Shown one piece after another: positions 24,845 to 33,065 of a DNA stretch of 33,065 bases. The DNA is from Gemmatimonadota bacterium (GTDB lineage: Bacteria; Gemmatimonadota; Gemmatimonadetes; Longimicrobiales; Gaopeijiaceae). The stretch is taken from contig DQPL01000106.1 of assembly GCA_015664885.1 (NCBI GenBank), positions 1 through 33,065 on the forward strand, read 5' to 3'. Positions within the stretch are counted from its first letter, which is position 1, and the number at the start of each line of letters is the position of its first letter. Made by a program: the position numbers and the translations under genes. A model generated the notes under the pieces. The model was not told the origin of the DNA. It was given only the letters and a program-made list of their open reading frames with translations, and searched no databases.

Positions 24845-25746
24845 TCATGCGGCGTGTTTCGGGGAGTGGCTAGGCCGGCGACCGAACAGCCGGTAGCAGA
24901 CGATCGCGCTGAGCGCGAGAAAGACCGGCTCGATCACGAACTTGAAGCGCAGGTTCTCGCCAAGCTCCATAGCGCATGCGATCACGATCGTGTAGAAGAT
25001 GATCACTGCCATGAAAAGCGGTGCCGCGTCTTCTCGGACTCGTTGCAGAGCGTTCTGGGTGTTCAGCTTGCGCGTCACCTGGAAGCCGTAGAGCAACAAC
25101 ACGGCTGGAAAAGAGCAGGAAGTAGAGCGACCCGTAGTAGCCGCTGCCGAGCGCGTTCTCGAGGCGTGCCACGAGCGGTCGGCCGAGGATCGCCGTTTCG
25201 ACTGATGCATGCAGCCTGATGCGGTCCCGGTTGTCCGCCAGGTGCACGAAGTCCGCCGACGGTGTGGCGAAGTTGCCGTATGCGGTGATGACGTTGCGCA
25301 GGCACTGAACCGGCGAGGCCTTGATGAGCAGCACTGCGCTGGAGCGGTAGTCCCGGGAAATCGTGGGGATGTTGATGTTGTGTGAGTCGTTCCCGGACAG
25401 CAACGGAATCTGGCTCTCTTGGTCGTATCCCAAGCGGCGGTACTCGATGGGTGGCGCGAAAGCTTCGACGCGCATGACAGGACTCAGAGTGCCCGTGGCA
25501 TAAAGCTCGTCCAGGACCGTGCCGTCCTGATCGAAGAGCGCGGTCCTGCAAAGCCCCATTCCGTACCAACTGCTCGCGCCGAAGAATCCGTATTGAATCC
25601 GATTCTTCCCGTACCAGGACGTCGGGAGAAGCACGAGCACGAGCAGCAAGATCAACTGTCGCCGCGTCGGTCGCCCGATGAGCAGGAGCGCGAGCGGAAC
25701 GGCTCCGAGCAAGAGAATCAGGTGATAGACGCTCGTGGTCGTGAGT
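24845..25746 (-). pseudogene. Polytopic membrane protein remnant, 5'-truncated and frameshifted
   Basis: From a stop codon near 25746 the frame reads SVYHLILLLGAVPLALLLIG and PTSWYGKNRIQYGFFGASSW, then a soluble stretch (SHNINIPTISRDYRSSAV) and YYGSLYFLLF. The natural continuation (PAVLLLYGFQVTRKLN, FMAVIIFYTIVIACAMELGENLRFKFVIEP) is in another frame. The switch is at a run of four A on the plus strand (25109-25112), consistent with a one-base insertion. There is no start codon or upstream domain. Layout and the KNRxxYGFF-type motif resemble the C-terminal part of membrane-embedded glycosyltransferase-like proteins (ArnT/PMT-like), but the family call is tentative. Confidence 0.65.
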
Positions 25747-25770
25747 CATTGCAGAAGATAGTGTTAGAGC

Positions 25771-26460
25771 ATGTCCGCCCAAGCCACTGAACACCGATTC
25801 GTAGCGACCCAGTCCTCGGGAGAAGTTTCGGCGCTTCTCGTGCGGCCTGAGGCTGCTCGCGCGCTCTATGTCTTCGGGCATGGTGCCGGTGCGGGCATGC
25901 GACACGTCTTCATGGAGACCGTGGCCGGCAAGCTGTCGGACCTGGGCGTCGCGACCTTCCGGTACAACTTCCCTTTTGTGGAAGCAGGCCGGAGGGGACC
26001 GAACCACCCGCCCATCCTCGTGAAGACGGTGCGTTCCGCGGTAACGGAAGCCGCCTCCCTCGCTCCCGATCTGCCGCTACTGGCGGGAGGCAAGTCGATG
26101 GGTGGCAGGATGACGTCCACCGCCGCCTCGAAGGACGCGCTGCCGGGAGTGCTAGGGCTGGCATTCTTCGGTTTTCCTCTGCACGCGCCCGGTAAGGACT
26201 CCGATGAACGCGGCGCCCACCTCGCCGACGTCGGCCTGCCGATGCTTTTCCTGCAGGGTACTAGAGACAGGCTCGCGAGACTCGATTTTCTCGAGCCCCT
26301 ACTGGCGTGCGTGAAACCGCGGCCGACGCTGCATGTTGTGGATAGTGCCGACCACGGCTTTCACGTCACCAAGAAGTCCGGCCGGACGGACGACGAGGCA
26401 CTGGACGAGATTTGCTCCCAATTTTCCGAATGGGTCTCGGAAACGACTAAGAGCGGCTGA
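25771..26460 (+). CDS. Alpha/beta hydrolase (KANL3/Tex30-like)
   Basis: A 229-residue cytoplasmic protein. The order of motifs fits the small alpha/beta hydrolases of the Tex30/KANL3 group: FGHGAGAGM near 35-43 (oxyanion region), the nucleophile elbow GKSMGGR with Ser109, an acid in FLQGTRDRLA (Asp166) and the catalytic His195 in SADHGFH. The substrate is unknown. No strong ribosome-binding site precedes the ATG at 25771. The 5' side abuts the membrane-protein remnant. Confidence 0.85.
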   Translation: MSAQATEHRFVATQSSGEVSALLVRPEAARALYVFGHGAGAGMRHVFMETVAGKLSDLGVATFRYNFPFVEAGRRGPNHPPILVKTVRSAVTEAASLAPDLPLLAGGKSMGGRMTSTAASKDALPGVLGLAFFGFPLHAPGKDSDERGAHLADVGLPMLFLQGTRDRLARLDFLEPLLACVKPRPTLHVVDSADHGFHVTKKSGRTDDEALDEICSQFSEWVSETTKSG

Positions 26461-26498
26461 GCGAACCGGTACGGCGCCGAGCGCCGTGGCGCCGCGAG

Positions 26499-27692
26499 TC
26501 AACTCCCGAAACCCGCGAGCTCGAGTGTTGCGCGAAGCAGAACGTTCGCCCCTGCCTCCGCATCCACGCTTGTGATGCTCTCGGATTCGGCGTGGCTGAT
26601 GCCGCCCTCGCAGGGGACGAAGATCATCGCGGTCGGGCAGATCCGCTGGAGATAGACGGAGTCGTGGCCGGCGCCACTGAAGACGTCCATGTGGTCATAA
26701 CCAAGCCTGGCAGCCGCGGCGCGTACCGCGTCGATACACTCCGCCTCGAAGTGGACGGTCGGTGAGTGCCAGATTTGCTCGACGCGGCCCTCCACATCCA
26801 TCTCCGCGCTGACCTCGGCAACGAGCGCTCGCAGCTCTGCGTCGAGGTCTGCCAGCGCCGAATCCACGGGATGTCGCAGGTCAACCGTGAAGTCGACGTG
26901 TCCGGGCACGGTGTTTCTGGACCCAGGATGGGTGCGAATCTCACCCACCGCGAGCCGCGCCTCCTCGTCGTACTCGCGAACGATCACGAACAAGCGGTCG
27001 AGCACGCGGGCGGCACCGCGAACGGGGTCCCGGCGCTGCCACATCGGCGTCGGACCCGCGTGCGTGGCCTCGCCTTCGATGCGCACGTTGTACCAGCGCG
27101 CGCCTTGAACCCCCGTCACCACGCCGATCGACATTTGCGAAAGCTCGAGAAGCGGCCCCTGCTCGATATGCAGCTCGAAAGAAGCACGGATGTCACGACC
27201 TCCGACTGGATGCGGTCCGGTGTAGCCGATGCGCTCGAGCTCGTCGCCCATCGTGAAGCCGTTTGCGTCAGCCAGCTGCAACGCGTAGTCGAGCTCGAAG
27301 ACTCCGGCGAACACCCCCGAACAGACCATTGCCGGAGAAAAGCGCGATCCCTCCTCGTTGGTCCAGTTCACCACTTCGATCGGATGGCGGGTCGTCACGC
27401 CCTCGTCGTTGAGCGTCTCGACCACTTCCAGGGCAGCGAGCACCCCGAGTGTCCCGTCGAAACGGCCACCCATCGGTTGAGAGTCGAGATGGCTTCCGAT
27501 CAACACCGGCGCTGCATCGTCTTCAGTGCCCGTGCGCCGCGCGAGCATGTTGCCCAGGGTGTCGATGGTGGTCTCGAGGCCAGCCGCATCACACCAGGAC
27601 CGAAAGAGATCCCGTGCCCCGCGGTCCTCGTCGCTCAGCGCGAGGCGGTGCACGCCGCCGCTGGGGGTAGCACCGATCTCGGCCATCTCCAT
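26499..27692 (-). CDS. M20-family amidohydrolase (N-carbamoyl-amino-acid hydrolase / allantoate amidohydrolase type)
   Basis: A zinc-dependent amidase of 397 residues from the first ATG. The metal ligands are in GSHLDSQPMGGRFDG (His and Asp), NEEGSRF (Glu) and ELHIEQGP (His); GAGHDSVYLQRICPTAMIFVP and GGISHAESE complete the family pattern. Members hydrolyse N-carbamoyl amino acids, ureidoglycolate-type compounds or allantoate. The N-terminus typical of the family (LRVDPARLWRHLMEMAEIGATPSGG) is encoded in frame upstream of the ATG, back to a TAG at 27737-27735. The real start is therefore probably a non-ATG codon such as CTG at 27728, after an AGGTAGG stretch. Confidence 0.85.
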   Translation of the reverse strand: MEMAEIGATPSGGVHRLALSDEDRGARDLFRSWCDAAGLETTIDTLGNMLARRTGTEDDAAPVLIGSHLDSQPMGGRFDGTLGVLAALEVVETLNDEGVTTRHPIEVVNWTNEEGSRFSPAMVCSGVFAGVFELDYALQLADANGFTMGDELERIGYTGPHPVGGRDIRASFELHIEQGPLLELSQMSIGVVTGVQGARWYNVRIEGEATHAGPTPMWQRRDPVRGAARVLDRLFVIVREYDEEARLAVGEIRTHPGSRNTVPGHVDFTVDLRHPVDSALADLDAELRALVAEVSAEMDVEGRVEQIWHSPTVHFEAECIDAVRAAAARLGYDHMDVFSGAGHDSVYLQRICPTAMIFVPCEGGISHAESESITSVDAEAGANVLLRATLELAGFGS

Positions 27693-27877
27693 GAGGTGAC
27701 GCCAAAGGCGTGCGGGGTCGACTCTCAGGGCCGCCTACCTGCCGCAGCCAAGCGGCTCATGGACTCAGAAAACATCCGACGAAAATTCGAGAGCGCGTCG
27801 ATACAACGCAAGTCGAGGCGAATCGCGCGGAAGAGACCGACGCGAGCGGCCACGTCAGTCTCTCCCCAGCTTGTCGA

Positions 27878-28363
27878 CTACTCTGCGCTCAGCGCCTGCA
27901 CAGGATCCGTTTGCGACACCCTTCGCGCAGGGAGATACAAGCCGACGAACGAGACCGCTGCGAGCATCAACGTCACACCCCCGAATACCGCGGGGTCGGT
28001 GGGGCTCACGCCGACTAGGATCTCGGACATCGCACCACCCATCGCGAACGCGAGACCGAGTCCGACTACGAGCCCGAACACGGCTCGTTTGGCTCCCTGG
28101 CTAACGACCATGCGCACCACGTCGGCCCGCTTCGCGCCCATCGCAAGGCGGACGCCGATTTCACTCGTGCGCTGCCCGGCCGAGTAGGCGGCGACCCCGT
28201 AGATCCCGACTGCGCCCAGGATCAGCCACAGCAGAGCGAAGATCCCCATCAGATTGCCGATGACCGCGAAGCCTCCGATACGTCGCTCCACCAGAGCTTC
28301 CATCGTTTCGATATCGTAGAGCGGGAGGCGGTAGAGCTCGTGTGCGCGCAGGTGGTTGCTCAT
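27878..28363 (-). pseudogene. MacB/FtsX-type ABC permease, C-terminal remnant
   Basis: The 161 codons cover only the end of an ADOP/MacB-type permease: YDIETMEALVERRIGGFAVIG, the helix LMGIFALLWLILGAVGIYGV, the family motif GQRTSEIGVRLAMGAKRADVV, two more helices and PARRVSQTDPVQALSAE. The N-terminal helix and the large periplasmic MacB_PCD domain are missing (intact members are about 800 residues). The ATG at 28363 overlaps the PadR stop by four bases, which is where the intact gene would start, so an internal deletion probably removed most of the gene while leaving the junction. A functional short permease seems unlikely. Confidence 0.7.
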
Positions 28364-28707
28364 GCCCGCTCCGGGTCGCTGCCCACGGCCCTCGCTCGCG
28401 CGACGCGTACTAGTGCTGCCAAGCGTTCGACCTCTTCGTGCAGTGCCAAGCGTCCGCTCGATGTGATCGCGTAGAACCGACGCTTCCCACCTTCGGTTGG
28501 CGCACCTTCCGGCGGATCGACCTCGCAGATCAAACGTTCATCGGTCAACTCTCTGAGAGCGCCGTACAGTTTACCTGGCCAAAGCCGCAAGTGACCCTCG
28601 GTACGTTCCAACACCTCCTCCATGATCGCGGTGCCGTGCAGTTCACGGTCCGCGAGCGATAGCAGGACGTGGAACCAGTGTGGCTTGAGCCTGGTGTGTC
28701 GCGTCAT
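28360..28707 (-). CDS. PadR-family transcriptional regulator
   Basis: A 115-residue PadR-type winged-helix protein: FHVLLSLADRELHGTAIMEEV, GHLRLWPGKLYGALRELTDE, GGKRRFYAITSSGRLAL. Small PadR proteins of this kind usually repress the membrane-protein genes they are cotranscribed with. Here the partner is the permease remnant that overlaps its stop. The start is ATG at 28707. An A/T-rich inverted repeat 34 bases upstream is a good operator candidate. Confidence 0.9.
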   Translation of the reverse strand: MTRHTRLKPHWFHVLLSLADRELHGTAIMEEVLERTEGHLRLWPGKLYGALRELTDERLICEVDPPEGAPTEGGKRRFYAITSSGRLALHEEVERLAALVRVARARAVGSDPERA

Positions 28708-28740
28708 CGTGTCGTCTCGGGGTGTATGTGTACGCGTCCA

Positions 28741-28764
28741 TATATATACGTAAATGTATAGATA
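28741..28764. promoter_or_regulatory. Operator-like inverted repeat upstream of padR
   Basis: TATATATAC and GTATAGATA are inverted repeats (eight of nine bases pair) around GTAAAT, with a perfect TATAC/GTATA core at 28745-28760. The segment is far more A/T-rich than its surroundings. It lies between divergent padR and the sortilin-like gene, and TATAC/GTATA dyads resemble known PadR operators. It may regulate both genes. Confidence 0.55.
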
Positions 28765-28904
28765 AAGTTTCGAGATCCATCCTCCAGACCTCTGGGGCCG
28801 GCGCGGGTCGATCTGTTGACCCCTGGGGAAGCCGGCGGCATTGTCACGGTCCGGCCCGCAGGGCCCTTATTCTCGCGCCCAACCGCGCCTTGGAGATGGA
28901 CCGC

Positions 28905-31900
28905 ATGTCTACCATACCCACGCACCCGCGACATCGCTCTCGGCTCATTCCCACCGCACTCCTTTTTGCCGCGTTGGCACTGCCGGCGCTCTTGGCCCAG
29001 GACCTGCGAGCGCAGCGGTCGGATGCCGGCCCCTCGAGTGTCGAGGGTCTGTTTTCAGGTATGAGCTACAGGAACGTGGGCCCATCTAGGGGCGGGCGTG
29101 TAACCGCGGTCGCGGGGCACGCGGACCACCCATTTACCTTCTACATGGGTGCGGTCGGCGGCGGTGTCTGGAAGACCGAAGACTATGGCACGACATGGCG
29201 TCCGATTGCCGACGGGATCCTGGAGACTGGATCCATCGGGTCCATCCGGGTGGCGCGCTCGAACTCCGACATCGTCTACGTCGGGACCGGCTCGGACGGC
29301 ATCCGCTCCAACGTGATCGTCGGTCGCGGTGCCTACCGGTCGGACGATGCGGGCGCGACCTGGCGCAAGATCGGGCTGGAGCAGATGGGGCAGCTCGGCG
29401 CGATCGAGATCCATCCTGAGAACCCCGACGTCGCATACGCCGCAGCGCTCGGCAACCCCTGGGCGAAGAGCATGGACCGCGGCGTCTACCGCACGCGAGA
29501 CGGCGGCCGGAATTGGGAGCAGGTCCTGTTCACGTCGGATTCGGTGGGCGCGATCGACCTGGAGATCAACACGGCGAACCCCAACGAGATCTACGCCGCG
29601 ATGTGGCGCGGGCAACGCCAGCCCTGGACGATCATCTCGGGCATGGAAGCGTCGGGCGGCGAAAACGGCATCTGGAAGTCGACCGACGGAGGCGATACTT
29701 GGCGGATCCTGACGCCCGGCCTGCCCACGGGGCTGATCGGGAAGATCGATCTCGCGGTCACCGCCGACGCGCCGAACCGCGTTTATGCGCTCGTCGAGAC
29801 GACCGACCCGGACGAGGGGCTCTACCGCTCCGAGGACTTCGGCGAGAGTTGGACTCTGGTCAGCAACGAGCGGGGCATCATGAACCGCCCGTTCTACTAC
29901 ACGAACGTGGACGTCGACCCCACCGACGCGAGCAAGGTCTACGTGAACAACGAACGTATGTACGCGTCGCTGGACGGTGGATTCTCATTCGAGCGCGTTA
30001 GCACACCGCACGGGGACAACCACGACATGTGGATCAACCCCGACAACCCGAACATCTGGATTCAGTCCAACGACGGTGGTGCCAACGTCACGCTCGACGG
30101 CGGCGTGACTTGGTCGACGCAACACAACCAATCGACCGCCGAGCTCTACCAGGTCGACGTCGACGACCGCTTCCCGTACTGGCTGTACGCGGGTCAGCAG
30201 GACAACTCGACGATCATGGTGCCGAGCGATCCACCGGAGGACGGCTCGGCGGGTGGCCACACGGGCAACTGGAAGTCCATCGGCGGCTGCGAGACCGGTC
30301 CGGCGGTACCCAAGCCCGGCGATCCTGACATCGTTTATTCGAACTGCAAGGGCCGTTTCGGCCGCTATAGCCAGAACACCGGTCAGGAGAAGCAGTACTA
30401 CGTGGGCTTCGTGAACCTGTACGGTGTGAATCCCGCGGACCTGCCGTTCCGGTTCCAACGTGTCGTGCCCATCGAGGTGTCCCCGCACGACGCCAACGTC
30501 GTCTACCACGGCTCGCAGTACGTGCACAAGACGAGCGACGAGGGCGTCACGTGGCAGCGCATCAGCCCCGACCTCACCGCCTTCCGCCCCGAGCGACAGG
30601 TCGTGTCCGGCGAGCCCATCACGCGAGACATCACGGGTGAGGAGCACTACTCGGTGTTGTATGCGGTTGAGGAGTCTCCGGTCCAGGCCGGAGTGATCTG
30701 GTCGGGCTCGAACGACGGCCTCGTTCAGGTGACCCGCGACGGGGGAGAGACATGGACGGACGTGACTCCGCCGGACATGGCGCCCGAGGGTCGTATCCAG
30801 ACCATCGACCCGTCTCCACACTCGGCGGGGAAAGCGTATTTCGCGGCATACCGCACCTTGTTGGGTGATTTCACACCCTTCATCTATAAGACCGAGAACT
30901 TCGGCGAGAGCTGGACGTTGCTCACGACGGGGGACAACGGTATCCCCTCGGACTTCCCCACGCGCGCGATCCGCGAGGACCCCGTGCGCCCAGGCCTGCT
31001 GTATGCCGGCACCGAGTTCGGCATGTTCGTCTCCCTGGACGACGGCGAGAGTTGGGAGCCGTTCCGCTTCAACATGCCGGTGACGCCCATCACCGACATC
31101 AAGCTGCACCAGGGCGATCTAATCCTCTCCACCATGGGTCGATCGTTTTGGATCATGGACGACCTCGCTCCGCTGCGTCAGCTGGGTGATGCCATCGCGG
31201 CCGGAGGGCCCCACCTCTTCCAGCCCTCTGATGCGTACCGCCGCCGCGGCGGCGGTCGTGGCGGCGGCGGCGCGCCCGATCAGCCGCAGTACTCGCCCCG
31301 GGGCGCGATGATCGACTACATGCTCACCGTCGAGGCGTCGTCGCTCCAGCTCGAGATTCTGGATGCTACGGGGGAGGTCCTGCGTACGTTCGAATCAGGA
31401 GGCGACGGCCCTCGAACCGAAACGGCTCAAGAGATGCGTGGTCCGTTCCAGCGCACCGCCGGACAAGCCCGTCTGGGCAACGGCCTCGGCGTGCATCGCT
31501 TCGTCTGGGACCTGAGCGTTCCGGGCCCCACCGGTTCTCGGGGCGGGGGCCCGACGGTGGTGCCGGGCACCTACCAAGCGCGCCTCACGGTGGATGGCCA
31601 AACGCACACGCGCAGCTTCGAGCTCTTGATCGACCCTCGTGTCGCGGCGGATGGCGTCACGCAGGCGGACCTGCAGGCGCAGTTCGAGTTGGGGCTCGAG
31701 ATCATGGCGGCCATCGAGGACGCGAGTGGCACGATCGAGCGTCTCGAGGGCGCAATGGCGCGGGTCGCCGAAGGCAGCGGCGTCGAAGACCAGCTCAAGG
31801 AGATCAAGGCTGCGCTCGTCACGGATGGTACGATCCCGAGCTACCCGCAGCCTATGCTCGCCGATCAGCTTTCTTACCTGTACGGCAACACGCAGAGGGC

Positions 31901-32012
31901 GGACCAGAAGCCCGCGGTGGACATGTATGGGCGGCTCGAGGTCCTCGTGACCGAGCTCGAGCAGCATAAGCAACGACTCGAGCGGTTGATGCGGACCATC
32001 ACCGACGGGTAG
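28905..32012 (+). CDS. Large secreted BNR-repeat / sortilin-like (VPS10-type propeller) protein
   Basis: A 1035-residue exported protein with a signal peptide (LIPTALLFAALALPALLAQD). The body is a beta-propeller made of repeated Asp-box units (KTEDYGTTW, RSDDAGATW, RTRDGGRNW, KSTDGGDTW, RSEDFGESW, VTRDGGETW, KTENFGESW, VSLDDGESW). A Gly/Arg-rich linker follows at about residue 780 (RRRGGGRGGGG), then a FlgD-like Ig domain (HRFVWDLSVPGPTGS, PGTYQARLTVDGQ) and a helical C-terminus. These proteins are often annotated as glycosyl hydrolases, but no catalytic set is visible, and protein binding or an unknown activity is equally likely. The start is ATG at 28905, nine bases after GGAG; an ATG at 28896 is too close to that site. 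Confidence 0.88.
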   Translation: MSTIPTHPRHRSRLIPTALLFAALALPALLAQDLRAQRSDAGPSSVEGLFSGMSYRNVGPSRGGRVTAVAGHADHPFTFYMGAVGGGVWKTEDYGTTWRPIADGILETGSIGSIRVARSNSDIVYVGTGSDGIRSNVIVGRGAYRSDDAGATWRKIGLEQMGQLGAIEIHPENPDVAYAAALGNPWAKSMDRGVYRTRDGGRNWEQVLFTSDSVGAIDLEINTANPNEIYAAMWRGQRQPWTIISGMEASGGENGIWKSTDGGDTWRILTPGLPTGLIGKIDLAVTADAPNRVYALVETTDPDEGLYRSEDFGESWTLVSNERGIMNRPFYYTNVDVDPTDASKVYVNNERMYASLDGGFSFERVSTPHGDNHDMWINPDNPNIWIQSNDGGANVTLDGGVTWSTQHNQSTAELYQVDVDDRFPYWLYAGQQDNSTIMVPSDPPEDGSAGGHTGNWKSIGGCETGPAVPKPGDPDIVYSNCKGRFGRYSQNTGQEKQYYVGFVNLYGVNPADLPFRFQRVVPIEVSPHDANVVYHGSQYVHKTSDEGVTWQRISPDLTAFRPERQVVSGEPITRDITGEEHYSVLYAVEESPVQAGVIWSGSNDGLVQVTRDGGETWTDVTPPDMAPEGRIQTIDPSPHSAGKAYFAAYRTLLGDFTPFIYKTENFGESWTLLTTGDNGIPSDFPTRAIREDPVRPGLLYAGTEFGMFVSLDDGESWEPFRFNMPVTPITDIKLHQGDLILSTMGRSFWIMDDLAPLRQLGDAIAAGGPHLFQPSDAYRRRGGGRGGGGAPDQPQYSPRGAMIDYMLTVEASSLQLEILDATGEVLRTFESGGDGPRTETAQEMRGPFQRTAGQARLGNGLGVHRFVWDLSVPGPTGSRGGGPTVVPGTYQARLTVDGQTHTRSFELLIDPRVAADGVTQADLQAQFELGLEIMAAIEDASGTIERLEGAMARVAEGSGVEDQLKEIKAALVTDGTIPSYPQPMLADQLSYLYGNTQRADQKPAVDMYGRLEVLVTELEQHKQRLERLMRTITDG

Positions 32013-32045
32013 TCACCGCCAACCGCGACGGGGTCGCGCCAGCCG

Positions 32046-32190
32046 ATGAGGGTCGTGCTCTTCGGGGCTACCGGCATGCTCGGGTCCGGAACCCTCATCG
32101 AGTGCCTGCATAGCCCGGAAGTGGAGGCGGTGCTCGTCGTGGGTCGCCGGTCCTGCGGCGTCGAGCACGAGAAGCTGCGCGAGGTGGCCG
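32046..32190 (+). pseudogene. NAD-dependent epimerase/dehydratase, N-terminal fragment
   Basis: The reading frame starts MRVVLFGATGMLGSGTLIEC, with the Rossmann GATGMLG motif, and continues EVEAVLVVGRRSCGVEHEKLREV as in small NAD(P)H-binding epimerase-like proteins. After about position 32190 the homology ends; the frame runs into the convergent aminotransferase gene and stops at 32267. Only the first 48 or so residues of a protein of about 210 remain, so this is a truncated remnant. Confidence 0.65.
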
Positions 32191-32233
32191 CTGCGCGGCC
32201 GCGCCGCAGGCTCGCGAGGACGCCCGGGCACTG

Positions 32234-33065
32234 TCAGGAGCCGGTGAGCGCCCTCACGATGTCGTGACCGAGTGCCTCGTCCAGCTCGTGTACCAGACGC
32301 TCTGCGTCGGCCTCAGAGAACGGCATGGGCGGTTTGATCTCGATCACGTTGTGGTCGCTTCCGTCGGTGCTCAGCAGGACGCCTCGGTCCTTCATTTGCG
32401 CCACCACGTAGCTGGCCACGTCCGCCGTGGGCTCCAACGACTGCCGATCGCGCACTAGCTCGACTCCGAGGAAGAGGCCGCGCCCGCGCACGTCGCCGAT
32501 CACCTCATGTGTTCCTGCGAGCGAGCCCAGGTCAGCCTTCAGCTTCCTCCCCACCGCGGCGGCGTGAGCCTGGAGTCGCTCGTCCTCCATCACGTCCAGC
32601 ACAGCCAGCCCGATTGCCGCCGACACCGGATTCCCGCCGAAGGTACTGAAGAACTCCATGCCGTCGGCGAACGACGCGGCGATCTCGGGTGTGGTCACGA
32701 CTGCCCCCAGCGGGTGTCCGTTGCCGATCGGCTTTCCGAGCGTGACGATGTCAGGCACGACACCCTGGGTCTCGAAGCCCCACATGTGGCTGCCAACTCG
32801 TGCGAAGCCGATCTGGATCTCGTCGGCGATGCACACCGCGCCGTTCGCGCGCGCCAGTTCGTACGCGGCGGCCAAATACCCCTCTGGTGGCTCGATCTGG
32901 CCGCCACATGAGATGATGCTCTCGGCGAGGAAGGCTGACGCTGTGTAGCCTGTGCCGGCGAGTCGTTCGAAGCATTCGCCCACATGCGCGGCGTACCGGC
33001 TCGCAGCTGCGGGGTCGTGCGATCGGTACAGGCCGCGGAAGACATCCGGCATGTTTGCAGCGGCC
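32234..33065 (-). CDS. Class-III PLP-dependent aminotransferase (partial)
   Basis: The C-terminal 276 residues of a class-III aminotransferase; the frame is open at the window edge, so the N-terminus lies outside. Visible motifs are [14 protein letters not shown] (the Asp that binds the PLP ring nitrogen), [13 protein letters not shown] (the PLP lysine) and [14 protein letters not shown]. The sequence PDVFRGLYR near the visible start is like AGXT2-like phospho-lyases and alanine-glyoxylate aminotransferase 2. An ethanolamine-phosphate phospho-lyase or AGT2-type activity is likely, but cannot be separated here. It converges on the epimerase fragment. Confidence 0.85.
   Translation of the reverse strand, partial: AAANMPDVFRGLYRSHDPAAASRYAAHVGECFERLAGTGYTASAFLAESIISCGGQIEPPEGYLAAAYELARANGAVCIADEIQIGFARVGSHMWGFETQGVVPDIVTLGKPIGNGHPLGAVVTTPEIAASFADGMEFFSTFGGNPVSAAIGLAVLDVMEDERLQAHAAAVGRKLKADLGSLAGTHEVIGDVRGRGLFLGVELVRDRQSLEPTADVASYVVAQMKDRGVLLSTDGSDHNVIEIKPPMPFSEADAERLVHELDEALGHDIVRALTGS

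Noticed and set aside
26766-28187. A plus-strand open frame of over 470 codons across the amidohydrolase and permease remnant
   Set aside because: It is antisense to two recognisable proteins and crosses their boundary without any domain of its own.
31238-31275. GGC-rich repeat region as a possible tandem-repeat locus
   Set aside because: It encodes a short Gly/Arg linker inside the sortilin-like protein and has no regular repeat unit.
1-33065. A defence island, CRISPR array or biosynthetic cluster
   Set aside because: I found no Cas, nuclease-helicase, toxin-antitoxin, NRPS/PKS or similar core genes, and no regularly spaced repeats.

Overview
This is a high-GC, densely coded bacterial chromosomal window with short intergenic gaps and many GTG/TTG starts. 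Several features point to a Gram-negative, environmental lineage, most likely Gemmatimonadota with Acidobacteriota as the main alternative. These are outer-membrane beta-barrel proteins, secreted proteins typical of those phyla (a DUF6152 protein, a sortilin-like BNR-repeat protein), a PadR regulator coupled to a MacB-type permease remnant, and a complete Bat operon. The placement is an inference from gene content; no rRNA or other taxonomic marker is present, and I saw no tRNA, rRNA or CRISPR array.

Layout. (1) 1-440: a decayed IS91-type transposase fragment. (2) 439-2864, minus strand: three coupled genes for secreted proteins (two paralogues and a DUF6152 protein). (3) 3037-11367, plus strand: an eight-gene operon, moxR, a DUF58 gene, a BatD-like membrane protein, batA, batB, a batC-like TPR gene, batD and a batE-like gene, almost all start/stop overlapped. 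(4) 11396-12577, minus strand: apt and a ZIP-like membrane protein with a His-rich tail; then a small lipoprotein-like gene, guaA of the long eukaryotic-like type, and a broken GNAT gene. (5) 15656-22900: an iron region. Tandem DtxR-type boxes precede a membrane-anchored DtxR-FeoA-FeoA regulator coupled to feoB, followed by an MscS channel. Then come a 165-bp palindromic MITE-like element, a beta-barrel gene remnant, a Fur-like palindrome, and a second feoA-feoB pair. (6) 22897-25746: a decayed MATE transporter, an intact small outer-membrane protein gene with a strong terminator, and a decayed polytopic membrane protein. (7) 25771-28707: an alpha/beta hydrolase, a carbamoylase/allantoate-type amidohydrolase, a MacB-type permease remnant and its PadR regulator with an AT-rich operator candidate. 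(8) 28905-33065: a 1035-aa secreted BNR/sortilin-like protein, an epimerase fragment and a class-III aminotransferase running off the edge.

Two things stand out. The first is the iron region: two non-identical FeoB transporters, each with FeoA-type domains, apparently under two different metalloregulator site types, and with one regulator fused to a membrane anchor and two FeoA-like domains. The second is the load of decayed genes: seven broken or truncated genes in 33 kb interleaved with intact operons, plus a mobile palindromic element next to one of them. I did not find a clearly unprecedented defence or biosynthetic system.
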